NCBI GenBank assembly: GCA_030248295.1
Contig: JASANH010001723.1
Span: 930,001 to 994,000 of the forward strand
Length of the DNA: 64,000 bases
Source of the DNA: Mesodorylaimus sp. YZB2_4
Taxonomy: Eukaryota > Nematoda > Enoplea > Dorylaimida > Dorylaimidae
Direction: 5' to 3'
The stretch's first letter is position 1, and each line of letters begins with the position of its first letter. The notes beneath the pieces are model-generated. The model searched no databases. It saw only the letters and a program-made list of their open reading frames with translations, and was not told the DNA's origin. The position numbers and the translations under genes were made by a program. Below, piece by piece: positions 37,201-48,630 of this stretch.

Positions 37201-40200
37201 TCGACTCATGTTTACCGCATCCAAGATGCTAAGTAATAATCCTTAAGGATGCCCAGACGGAGGCGAGCCATATTTGGAAGCCAGTGGTCGAATACGCACG
37301 TGCCTTTCATCCGCCGACTGCCCAACCACGCATCAATGTGTTCAGTCGAACACCGGTGGTTTCGGCTTAGGTACAAGTAATCGATGCTGTCCCAAGAAAG
37401 GTAAGCCATGGTCAAATGCTCGAGCCACATTGAATCAGGCCGTTCTCGCTTTCAGTTACAATTTGCTCAATGCCCCGTGATCTCGGTGGCAACTGTGGTT
37501 CCAGCCTTACTAGATACGCTTATAACGCTCAGTCCCGCACTTGCGAACATTTCTTTTACGGCGGGTGTAACGGCAATGCCAACAATTTCCAGACACTGCA
37601 GGCCTGTACAGCATACTGCAATGCAGCAGGTGATCTGCCCTCTTAGCTTCATCGGCTCTTATGGCAGCTTCTGTCTTGAGTTTTAGCATGCGGAAACGGG
37701 GAAAGCGCTCTTATTGACCCAGGTACTAATCGACACTTCGAATGCGGAAACGGAAAGTGGTGCCCTTCAGGATACTCGTGCAGTTGGGATAATATGCTGT
37801 CTCAAAACGTTTGTTGCGGAAGTTCGGATTCAGGTAACGGTGACCAGCGTGTGACTATTGAATCATACCAATTTGTTGTGCTTTCAGGCGTGTGCCCATC
37901 TGGGCAGAAAGCGTTTATAGACTCACAGACCTCAAGCCCAAGGACCTGCTCCCCCAATACAGCAAATTCGTGTCCAGCTGAATATCTCTGCACATACAGC
38001 CAGACACGAAATCTGTATTACTGTTGCGCGGGCCAGCCTGCCGGTAAGTACTATGTTTATTTGCCTCATGTTGGCCCTGTTTTAAGGCAGAATCAGTTTA
38101 GCTCTCTGTGCCAACGGTGGCCATGCCTTTACGGATGCGATTAGTGGTCAGCCGAAGCCGTGCGCTTTCAATGCAGCTGATGCCTGTCCCGTTGGTTTCA
38201 GCTGCCAAGCCCTTACGACCAAGGCCTTGTTTGGGTATTGTTGTAATGAATCCATACCTGGTAAAATATTTGTTCAGAAGCATGAACATAACTAACGCTC
38301 ATTTTCGTCATAGGGTGCCCATCCGGTTGGGAACCTTCAGTCCGCAAGGGCCTTACCCAGTACTGCTCCTCTGATTCCCTTCACAGCTGTCCCCTCGGGT
38401 CGGTATGCCATTTACAGTCAGCTAATTCAAAAGGATTATGCTGCACGTCCGTGCCTTTTCAAATGCGTAAGGTCCTGCGTCCAATGTGTTGCGCTATTGT
38501 TTCCAAAACAGCCTGCGAGTGTACATAGGCTGCCGTAGTGGTGAACTGCCGTACCTCAACGCTACGACTGGACAAATTGAGCTGTGCGCTGCAGATGCCG
38601 GATACACCTGCCCGACCAATTACCAGTAAGCATTTTTTGGTCGGCTATGAGGTACATCTTGCACAAGGGTGTTGTAGGTGTCAGCAGCAAAGTGGTCAGT
38701 ATGTGTGTTGCCCAGTGCCGGCAACTGGTTTGAGTAAGTGATTGTTGTCAAGGGAGCACTGTTACTGTTAGCGCCTTTTACTTTTAGCATGCCCCAATGG
38801 AGCTGCTGGCCATATTTCGCCTGTGACTGGACGTGTTCAAACTTGCGAGAGCATGGTTCCATGCCCTCAAGGCTTTGAATGTCTCCGTTCAGTGGGAGAG
38901 TCGCTGTGCTGCGGTATGTGTCCTTGATACGTCATGTAACCCGTGCCTGGTAGGCCATGGCGAGTGGGAGAGTAATGGAAGATACAGTATAGTCGCAAGA
39001 CTTGCTCCACTCGGAGTTTTTGTCCCGCCGACGTCGGCCACGTTCTCTCCTGTGCCTGCCAGGCTGTTAAGCTGGAAGTATACGCATAGTTCGATGCTAT
39101 GCTTCAAATAAGCCTTGCGATGCGGGCACCTTTCTACATTGTCAGCTCACCCAAAAGTGTCGAATCGCATGCTTCTTTGACGCATCGCATCGAACTGTAA
39201 TTTGGGCTTTACAGTCAGTAGAACTAGCCCAGTCAATCCTATTATTAGCCGCAAGTTGAGATCTCCAGCGTCGATTTTTCGTATTTCAGCTTCATTTGCA
39301 GAAAATGCAAACGGTGACTGTCCATCGGGAAGTGTTCCAGCTATTGTGAACGGTAGAACTCGCACGTGTTTGGGCACAAATGATTGTCCCGTTGGCTATG
39401 ACTGCCTCAACACAAAATGCTGTCCTTCACCAGGTAGCCCATACTATTGCTTTACATGCTATTTCCCAGTGCTCTACTTGCAAGATATATTTTTCCCTGT
39501 AGTGGTAGCCTGCTCCGCGCCGTTCTTCTCCGGATCTCACTGCGACAGTAGAGGACCTGAGATTCGCTACTTTTACAACAGCACATCGGGAAATTGTACC
39601 ACATTTGCTTACGCTGGCTGTAATGGTAACGGGAACAATTTCAAGTCCTTATCAGCCTGTCAAGACTACTGTAGCTCAAAAAGTAAGTGATCACCTGGCC
39701 AGTTGGACCCGAACCAACAGGACTCGATGAGTATTTTACTTTGTTCTCCTGCCTGCATAAAACATTGATAAACAAAACGAGAGGCATAACAAACTCAAAT
39801 ATTAGCAGCCTGTCACCAGGGAAGCGACCCCAAACAAAACAAACCAGGGACAAAGATTCATCACCAACAGTAGCTCGATCTTACGCTCTCTTGGACTTGG
39901 TCTTGGTCTTATTTGGGCATTTGCAGTATTGGGCATCAGGACCAGCCTTGCCTGGTTCTCCTTTTGGACCGGGCACGCCAGGAGTGCCGTCATCGCCTGC
40001 AAATGTACTCCATGTGCTCTTTTAAAGGCCTACGACGAGGCTTAAAGATAATACCTGGTTTGCCGGCTGGCCCCGCTGGACCAGGTCCACCCTCCTTTCC
40101 AGGGCCACCATCCGCTCCTTTATCACCAGGAGTGCCCGCCGGACCGCTGTAAGAACCCTGAATGAATGACTGATCAACTTGATTGATAATAATCAAAACT

Positions 40201-43200
40201 TACGCATCTCCAGGCTTGCCAGCAGGACCGACTGGTCCCTTGGTACCATCTTCAGCATTGTTTCCAGGTGGTCCTTTGTCACCGGGTTTGCCGGCTTTGC
40301 CTGCTTCACCTGCAGGGCCTGCAGGTCCAGCTGGTCCGAGGTTTCCTGGCTTGCCATCCGATCCTTTTGGACCCAACGGTCCTTTAGGTCCACCTGGCCC
40401 AGCTGCTCCAGCCGGCCCACGCTCTCCCTTGTTTCCTGGCGGGCAGGGTCGGCATGGACCAGTAGTTGGGGGTGGCATGGGGATGTTGGTACCTGGCGCT
40501 CCCGTTGGACCTTTCGGACCAATGGGGTTTGCGTTTTCTCCGTCTTCACCAGGAGGCCCCGGTGGACCTGGCGGGCCAGACGGACACGGGTTATCTTAAA
40601 CAGTCAATTTTATCTTCTTGTCTCTTGGACTGCTCTATTCCTTACCATCATAGCAGTGGCAGTGACCATAATCGGTTTGACGACTGGAGCGGCTACCGAT
40701 CTTTCCCTTGCGAGCAGCCAAGGCCATGAGACGAGCCCATGTGTCTCCACTGGCCACCTTGAACTCACCCATTCCTTCCTCCAACTCCGTGCGCACCATG
40801 GAGCCTTTTTGGAACAAAGCGGGAATGACGATCAGGCATCCCAACGATGCCACGATGCTCAAGGTGATGGAGGTGGTAGCCAAGATATCCGTGGTCGTCA
40901 TCTTCGTCTGATGCTCACTGCCGGTTTTCGGAATGACTGCCCGTTCACTGTTGCTGTCTTTTATAGCCTAGCCAAATCAGAGCAATCATTCAAACTTGTT
41001 CCTCACAGGCTGCGTTAATCTGGACAGGACATGTCCTGCATGTCACAGATAGGCGTTAGAGCGTACAATTCAGACTTCTTGCTGCTTTCTTCGACGAATT
41101 AATTTTATTGTCTGCTCCGTATTCCAACAATCAGAGCTCAACCGTCAGCCATTTGATACCTTTCCAGAAATCCTCCTCGCGGAGAGTTTTCAAGGACATC
41201 ACAATTCTGTTCTCGAAATGTCACTTCCGTTAACTGGTAACTCCCCGCAATGCGCGCCATTGTCTTTGAAACCAGGCCACACTTGAGATATCACTCTCAA
41301 CAGAACTGGATCTACTATATGAGGGCATTTCACACAAAACAGGACAACAATCCATCAAGGCCGACTGAAAATGAGAATTATTTCACAGCATTCACATCAC
41401 AGAAGAACAAGTTGCAGGATAATGGGAACAGTTTTATTGCAAATATGTCAGATCCTGTCGGAGTGTTAGGAAGACAGGAAGACTATGAGCACAGTACAGT
41501 AAACACAGAATCTCATGGCTGTCACGATACCAAACCATGGCAATCTTTTCTCATAACTCTTAGCGACGCTCTCAATCAGATACTACAGTATATCTCCAAG
41601 CATACCACCAATGGTGATTTTTTAATACATGATCTGGTTTCACCTATGCATCGCCTAAACGGGATCTTCGGCTCAGAGTGTGAAACATAGATATACTGTA
41701 GCTGCTTTTGCACTTGCCCAAGCCCATCAGGGCCCTCTGACAGGGTAAAAGCAGATGAGGCTGTGAGAGCTCCCAACTAAAGTGATCCCTAGTTATACTT
41801 GCTTTTCCAAGCTTTCGAACTGTCAGGTTGAAAGTCCAAACTTGTCCCAACGGCACCATCCCATGTCCAGGCCCTGTTTTCTTTTTTCGCGTAAAAGCGC
41901 CGGTGTTTAAAAACGCTTGGCCAATGCTGCTGCTCGTAAGGGTCAAAATAAGCATGCCCTATCTTTCTCGCTAATATCACCTAGTCAGGCCAGTTCATTT
42001 CAAGTTAGCATTGTCTGGCGCACTGCACTAGATTTTGGAGCTGTTTTGATATGTTTAGGCGCAAGACTATGCCCCGGCGACGGCTACCATACTTCGTCCA
42101 ATGGCCTTCTTCAATCTTGCACCATAGGATCGGCATCGACATGCCCATCAACGCACTACTGCGCATCGAATAACGAGCGCACATTGTCCGGCTTCTGCTG
42201 TCCATTATTGCCGTCGGCACATGCAGCTTGCCCCGCAAACAGCCGTCCGAATGTGAACCCTACTTCCGGTCAACCTCAGCTTTGCCTACTCGGTGATCTG
42301 AAGGCCTGTCCAGATGGGTTTACATGTAAGAGAAGCAAGAACGGGGGCTCACATTGCTGCAGTGATGGTGACAATGGTAAGCTTTCGATGACTTATCAGA
42401 TCAGCCAGTAACAGCTATCTTCAGCAGCCGACGCTTGTCCGAACGGTACGATCCCTCTCCTTATCCCAGGGACGAGGGCGGTCCAAACCTGCCGCCTTCT
42501 CAGCCTGAGTGCGTGCCCATCCGGTTCCCAATGCCTACACTCCACTGTGCACATGCAGTATATATGCTGCCAAGGTAAGCACCTCTTGGCGGGATCGGAC
42601 AATACCATGTTTGGACTGGATGACTTCTTACCAGATAACACAGTCTCGGCTCTTCCTGAGCAAGACCAATGCGATAAACTTTTCCCGTACCCTGGCATTT
42701 CCCAGCCACTACGCTGTTACCGGGATCGGGCCACCACCGGCAGCACGTGCCCATCGGGCTCGAGGTGCGCGTTCTCTCCAATATATGGTCACGACGTGTG
42801 CTGTATGCTGTCTGGAATCGACAAAGGAGGACGAGGTAGGGTAACTCAGACATGGACGTATCTCCTGTTTATCATGCATGGCCCTTCACCCAGGTCCCTC
42901 AGCCATCTCTCGCAAATCGGTCTCCACACATGCGATCGAATGTGCAACGGGCACCGTCTTGTCATCGGATGGAATCACGTGCTTGCCAGGTAATTCCATG
43001 AGCTTTGATCCTTAGTTCCATGCTCATGGTAGCTTCAAAATCAGAGCTCAATCCCGGCGAGCATGGATGCCTGGAAGATGATCAGTGTGTCGTGAATGGC
43101 CACTGCCACCATGAGTCGGGCCGATGCCAGTGCAATCTCGATATGCTGGTCTATGATGGCTTGTGCGGTAAGACCACACTACTTCAAGCAGGTGGATCGT

Positions 43201-43498
43201 GCAATTTTGAAATTTTGAGAACACGAATACGTGTTTATTCCGCCCTTTGGGTCTTATCTTGCTCGAGTTCCCATAAAGTAATGTTTGGTTAGTCACATCG
43301 TGCGATGACTGCACCTCCGACCGGTGCAGAGTATGCCACAACACATCACAGCATGTAAATTCCGTTTTTGGCCATTCGCTCACCGAATCCTTAGATTCTG
43401 GCTCAGCGGGTTGCGGTGGTGCATTTGTCCAAGCTTCGTCTACCCGTGCTTGGGCTCGTCCCGCGTTCAATCCCCAGCGACATAGGTCTGTTTTGTAA
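34215..43498 (+). CDS. Large secreted multi-Kunitz, cysteine-rich matrix protein with chitin-binding domain
   Basis: Exon 1 (34215-34278) is a signal peptide. Exons 34312-34450 and 34501-34634 encode a type 2 chitin-binding (peritrophin-A) domain. EB-like modules follow at 34700-34822 and 34887-35033, then many lustrin-type cysteine modules ending in CCP or CC, mixed with six Kunitz domains near 35324-35500, 35980-36090, 36565-36720, 37018-37190, 37460-37632 and 39505-39680. Traced early exons are all phase 1 at both ends. The last Kunitz exon ends at a strong donor (AAAAA-GTAAGT) in phase 1 and joins in frame to 42060, where four more cysteine modules run to 43168, including an EB module like the one at 34887. 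A possible last exon 43293-43498 is also in phase. Likely a cuticle or matrix protein. Whether 42060-43498 is a separate gene is not settled. Confidence 0.75.
38935..39068 (+). repeat. Dispersed repeat family, copy in Kunitz gene intron
   Basis: Begins CCGTGCCTGGTAGGCCATGG and ends CCTGTGCCTGCCAGGCTG. Matches the copy at 14940-15135 and inverted pieces in the MTARC intron. It lies between two cysteine-module exons. Confidence 0.65.
39881..40901 (-). CDS. Nematode-type cuticle collagen
   Basis: Structural collagen of the cuticle. Four exons on the minus strand (40646-40901, 40204-40594, 40055-40146, 39881-39996) join in frame to 284 residues. The N-terminal part, with a membrane-anchor-like helix (SITLSIVASLGCLIVIPALF), is the cuticle collagen N-terminal domain. 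It is followed by a basic SRSSRQ stretch, a possible processing site, and CHC cysteines. Exon 2 starts with DNPCP and runs into Gly-X-Y repeats, with a short break PMPPPTTGPCRPCPPG before the main triple-helical block. The splice from exon 2 to exon 3 at 40146 keeps the triplet register (GDA then GPAGTP). The end YCKCPNKTKTKSKRA is the cysteine-containing, basic C-terminus. The gene lies between exons of the Kunitz gene on the opposite strand. Confidence 0.93.
40902..42059. other. Remainder of the presumed Kunitz gene intron, upstream of the collagen gene
   Basis: Collagen promoter region. A plus-strand open frame of 146 codons at 41250-41690 has no family resemblance and may be chance. No repeat copy recognised. 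Confidence 0.4.
43381..43485 (+). other. tRNA-like or SINE-head sequence
   Basis: An A-box-like TCTGGCTCAGCGGGTTGCGG and, about 70 bases later, a B-box-like CGCGTTCAATCCCC in the same orientation. A 6-bp stem CCAAGC/GCTTGG lies between. No full cloverleaf folds, so this is probably a tRNA-derived repeat. It overlaps the possible terminal exon of the Kunitz gene. Confidence 0.4.
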
Positions 43499-43658
43499 AA
43501 CAAGTACATACAACCCTCGCAGGGCTAGCACACTAGGCAATGGGTGACATATCCCACCCAGTAAGGTCGAGGTGCTCTTAGTGCACAGATGGATGCCAAA
43601 CGAGCAGTAGTCTCGGCCGTTTAACACAGACAGGGTTGTTCGAGGACTCCGATCCAGA

Positions 43659-43754
43659 AGGCGCATTCATAGTCGACAAAATTTCTACTCCTACCATGCT
43701 ATTGCTCCTACCGTAGGGGTAGGAGTAAAAATTTTGTCGACTATAAATGCGCCT
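43659..43754. mobile_element. Foldback (MITE-like) inverted repeat
   Basis: The left arm AGGCGCATTCATAGTCGACA and its continuation to about 43695 is nearly the exact reverse complement of the right arm ending at 43754, giving arms of about 37 bases with two mismatches around a 20-base loop. The trinucleotide AGA flanks both sides and could be a target duplication. No coding capacity. Confidence 0.75.
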
Positions 43755-44378
43755 AGAATCCCATGCTGACGTGAGATGTCCATGCACGGACTGTCTTATA
43801 AGGTTGACTGCTAGACGCCTCCACATGACCATGCTCTGCCCAAGAGGGAACATTGTTTTAAAATGTTTAGCGCGCCAAACAGCATACGAAATTAAAATTT
43901 GGCACTTGTAGTTCTCTTGGCTCCCTCATGATTTAGACCGATATTTATTGTTTTTAGTCTTCGACTGCCCCATCACCCACATTAACATCGACGGGTTCTG
44001 CGCTCTGAAAGAACAGACTATCGGATAGTGATGAAAAAGTTTTCGTTGCCGTGTTTTTATTTCTTCTACAAACTGTTTTGTGTGATGGAATGCACTAATT
44101 CACTTCATTAACTCAAGTTGTCTTAGGCCTATATTTAAATTGCCGCCCTCTTTTGATCTACAAGTACAATTTCGGTTTGTCATAAGCAGGGCTACAGTAG
44201 TTGTGTTGCGCCACACCTAGCACACATGTCTTCTCTTCTCTCTGGTTCTGGCTTGCTGCTTCGCTGTTGAAGTCGAGTTCTGTCCGAACTTGTTTTGGTT
44301 TGTTTTCCGCTCAAATCGCGAGAACGAGATCGAATTCACACCTTTTTCGCACGGAAGGCATTATTTTGCGAGGTGAAG
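43755..44378. other. Intergenic, RAB2 upstream region
   Basis: No repeat or exon recognised; contains the RAB2 5' leader and promoter by position. Confidence 0.4.
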
Positions 44379-45738
<1,360 letters not shown>

Positions 45739-46471
45739 TTGAGTAATCTCGACTGGTACTCCTAAAAAGAATAGGTAGAAAACGAGGGGTCGATTATGTA
45801 TTTGCATACATCATAACTCTTACTGACAAAACCTATCGCTTCTTTCGAATGTTGTAATTTCTATGATTTCCTTTTTTGACACTTTCTTTTTCAGATTTTC
45901 TTCCTTTTCATTAATATCAATTTTTTGTCCAACTTTCCTTCTTGACGGCACTTGTATAAGTTCCGTATTCCGTAGGGTTTTACTGTAAAATGACGAATTT
46001 TTTTTCTGGTCAAACTTGCATATTTAGTGTGGCCAAGTCGGGTGGATGTAAGTGCTGTATGTCTTGGTGAAAAGTATGCTGTCAAACACTTTTTTTCTGT
46101 GCTAAGGAACTTTTGTGTTAGACGAGCTCTGAGGATATGCTTACGCGGCTAGCAACGGTATTTGCTTTTGTATTCCATCTGAAGGGGAAGTGGTGGGCTT
46201 GAGGGGAGTGTTAGGTGGTGATTGGTGATGTGCATCTGGTTGAGCCGTTTTACTGTACAGCTGGTACATTTCGTGCTTGCACGACATCAGCGCATCTTGG
46301 TCATTTGTGTATTTCATTTCGTTTCAGTAAAGTTTCTGGAAACCGTAAATGGCCAGTTTTCGGAAGATTGCCTTGACCATTTGGGGCCTGTTTGTATTTG
46401 GAATAATAATCAGATGGGGCTTGCAACGTCCGCCTGTGTTTTAGGTCGTGTGAACACTGAGGACCTCGATA
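45739..46471. other. Intergenic between RAB2 and MPHOSPH6
   Basis: RAB2 3' untranslated region and MPHOSPH6 promoter by position. A short plus-strand frame near 46348 (MASFRKIALTIWGLFVFGI) starts with an ATG and looks like a membrane helix, but has no partner exon. Confidence 0.4.
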
Positions 46472-48206
46472 ATGTCCAAGAAACCGCGACTGTCGAAAAA
46501 CCTGTTGCAAATGAAAGTAAGATTTAAGAATTTTTGGACTCTGCCACTTGAGCGGGCCCCGTTTTGTCGATAGTCGGTCAGGGAGAACGGCCTGACAGCG
46601 TCTCTGTGCCTCTGCTTGGAGCATCTCAATATGAAGACATCCTGGCGTGGACACCAGCTTTGTTGGGCCAATGGCGGGTGGTCTCTGAACCTTGCTGATG
46701 GAAAAGGCGGCATATACTTATCTGCACCTTTAAGGGAACCGGTCTGCCTCTCCAAAGTCTGGGCCAGTCACTCGACCTCGAGGTCGTTTTCAGTCTCGTG
46801 TCTCCTTTTGACTTATTAGTATAGGCATGGATAGGTGCAGATAATGACAGCCAAGACTGTGACTCGTCTTTTATCTCACTCGGAGCGCCTCAAAGGCACT
46901 TGATGAGCTACCTGTGGCCTGGCCTTGTCATATGTCATACTTTATGTATAGCCCAGCACTGTACAGCGCACTCGAGGGCTAAGGAGCACATATTTGACAA
47001 TCATTTTGTACCGAAGCGGGAGTCGAACCCTCCCCTGTAATTGCGCACCCAGCGTGAAAGGCAGAAGCCTTAACCAGCTTGGCCACGACCCCGGTGCCCC
47101 GGCCTTGAAGGTCAGCAAGGGATAACTGATGGCCCCTCACAGGAATTGACGATGGAACAATCATAGTCGCTCGCCACCTAGCCGTATGGATATATAAAAA
47201 CCCAAGCCCTTCACCGCTGCTACCACCTGACTGTTGACACTTGCTGATAAAAGCTGCTCTAGAGTAGATGCTGGGTCTTAGACTCTGAAAATTACAATAA
47301 TTGTTGGAATATTTGTGCAAAAAAACCGATTTCAGTTTATGCAACGAGGCCAGGCACACGATGAAGAAGAAATCACAGGAATTGTTCAGCATAAACTGAA
47401 AAGGAAACCCGAGGCTCGGCGTGGGCGTGTGAAGTAAGCTGTTCTCAGTCAGTTGGAACGTGGGGCATAAAGTGGGTGTTTCAGGGCTACCTATCGAGTG
47501 GAACCGAGTTACTCGGCGTTGGAGGATCTCGTGTTTGGAAGAATGTCTTTCCAAGGTTTTAATCCTGAAGTAGAGGTCAGTATGCCCGAGTCTTAAACCT
47601 GGCTTCACGTGATGCATGGACTTAACCTCTGGGTCTTCAAGAGGGCAGTTAGGAGAATAGGATTAGGATCGGCCTCATATCAATCTCTCTTCCTGTCTAT
47701 GTCTGTCATATGGGACAGGTATCTCGAAGACTTCTATCCCGAAGGTGCCTTCACAAACTATAGTACTTCCTTCTTGGGTGTGTCAGAGGGCAGAGAGACC
47801 TAGCGTTTGAAGAACCAGTTTAAGGTAGCACGGTCATCTGGTAAATTCTGAAGGGTCACATTGCAGTCCTGCTTGTCTTTCAGCGATGGATGGCTCACTA
47901 CGCGGCACTACGAGAAGAAAAGATCGCAAAATCAGTCAACAAAGCGATGAAACAAGATATCACTGACGAAGAAGCAGCAGCAAGGTAGGATATTGTTTTT
48001 GCTCCTGGTCTTCTCCTTTCTGCCAGTTTTTTTTTCTTTCCAGCATGTCAAATGTATCCAGAACCATCGGGCGTTTGTTTACCAAGAAACGTCGTCGCGC
48101 TGAAGCCAATGACGACGAAGACGAATTGGGTGCGATCGAAGAAAGTACAAGCGCGAGTTTAATGACGAAATCTTCGAAGCGTTTTCGTCGTCCTGTTGAT
48201 TCTTGA
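46472..48206 (+). CDS. MPHOSPH6: MPHOSPH6 (Mpp6), nuclear RNA exosome cofactor
   Basis: Exosome-associated protein needed for 3' processing of 5.8S rRNA and nuclear RNA decay, acting with the helicase MTR4. Five exons join in frame to 165 residues (human 160): 46472-46516, 47336-47433, 47485-47575, 47884-47984, 48044-48206. Exon 1 reads MSKKPRLSKNLLQMK and exon 2 begins FMQRGQ, as in human RLSKNLLRMKFMQRG. Exon 3 has the signature LVFGRMSFQGFNPEVE. Exons 4-5 give DITDEEAAARSMSNV and a basic RRRAEANDDEDE segment. Intron 1 (819 bases) is unusually long for this gene and contains an antisense tRNA-like element. Confidence 0.93.
47010..47105 (-). tRNA. tRNA-like sequence with long variable region, probably a pseudogene or SINE head
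   Basis: Inside MPHOSPH6 intron 1, antisense. On the minus strand: GGGGTCGTGGCCAAGCTGG (A box), D-stem GCC/GGC, anticodon loop CTTTCAC giving TTC (Glu), a long variable region, then a good T arm with GGGTTCGACTCCC. The acceptor stem does not pair in the standard register (an offset ACCGGGG/CTTCGGT pairing exists), so function is doubtful. Shares the unusual layout with the element at 2053. Confidence 0.45.
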
Positions 48207-48630
48207 GAGCGTGACTTTCCGTCTTTGAGCTTCTGAAGCGTTCTGTTGGCTCGGAATTTCCATGTTTTGAATGACTCAAAATACGAAGCCCTAATTCCTT
48301 ATAGCTCTCTTGGTTCGGCGCCTGATAAGCAGTCTGGTAAACTCTCGCGACGTGGCTTTTTAGGAGCGAAGAAGCGTGTAAGAACATGGGGTCGTAATCG
48401 CTTGGCTGTGATCCCTCGCGGCTTTATTCGACCAACGATAAGTAGCAAAACAAACTGATGTGGCAGAACTAGGCGAGACGACGGGTGCAGTAATCAAGAA
48501 AAGGACTAGAAAGTGTTCGATTCGTCAGGGCCGCCCACTTGATTTAATTAGACGAGTGGTCTGAACTCGAGGCCGAGTGCTCATTTCCTTTGATTTCAGC
48601 CTGGAGTGCAGTCCTTGCTCGTTGGATGAA
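48207..48630. other. Intergenic
   Basis: No exon recognised. Holds the MPHOSPH6 3' end and the start region of the receptor gene. Confidence 0.4.

Noticed and set aside
40179-41018. Long plus-strand open frame of 279 codons
   Set aside because: It is antisense to the Gly-X-Y exons of the collagen gene. Repetitive GC-rich triplets keep the opposite strand open; the composition is not protein-like.
41250-41690. Plus-strand open frame of 146 codons inside the Kunitz gene intron
   Set aside because: No domain, no signal peptide and no supporting splice context; likely chance.
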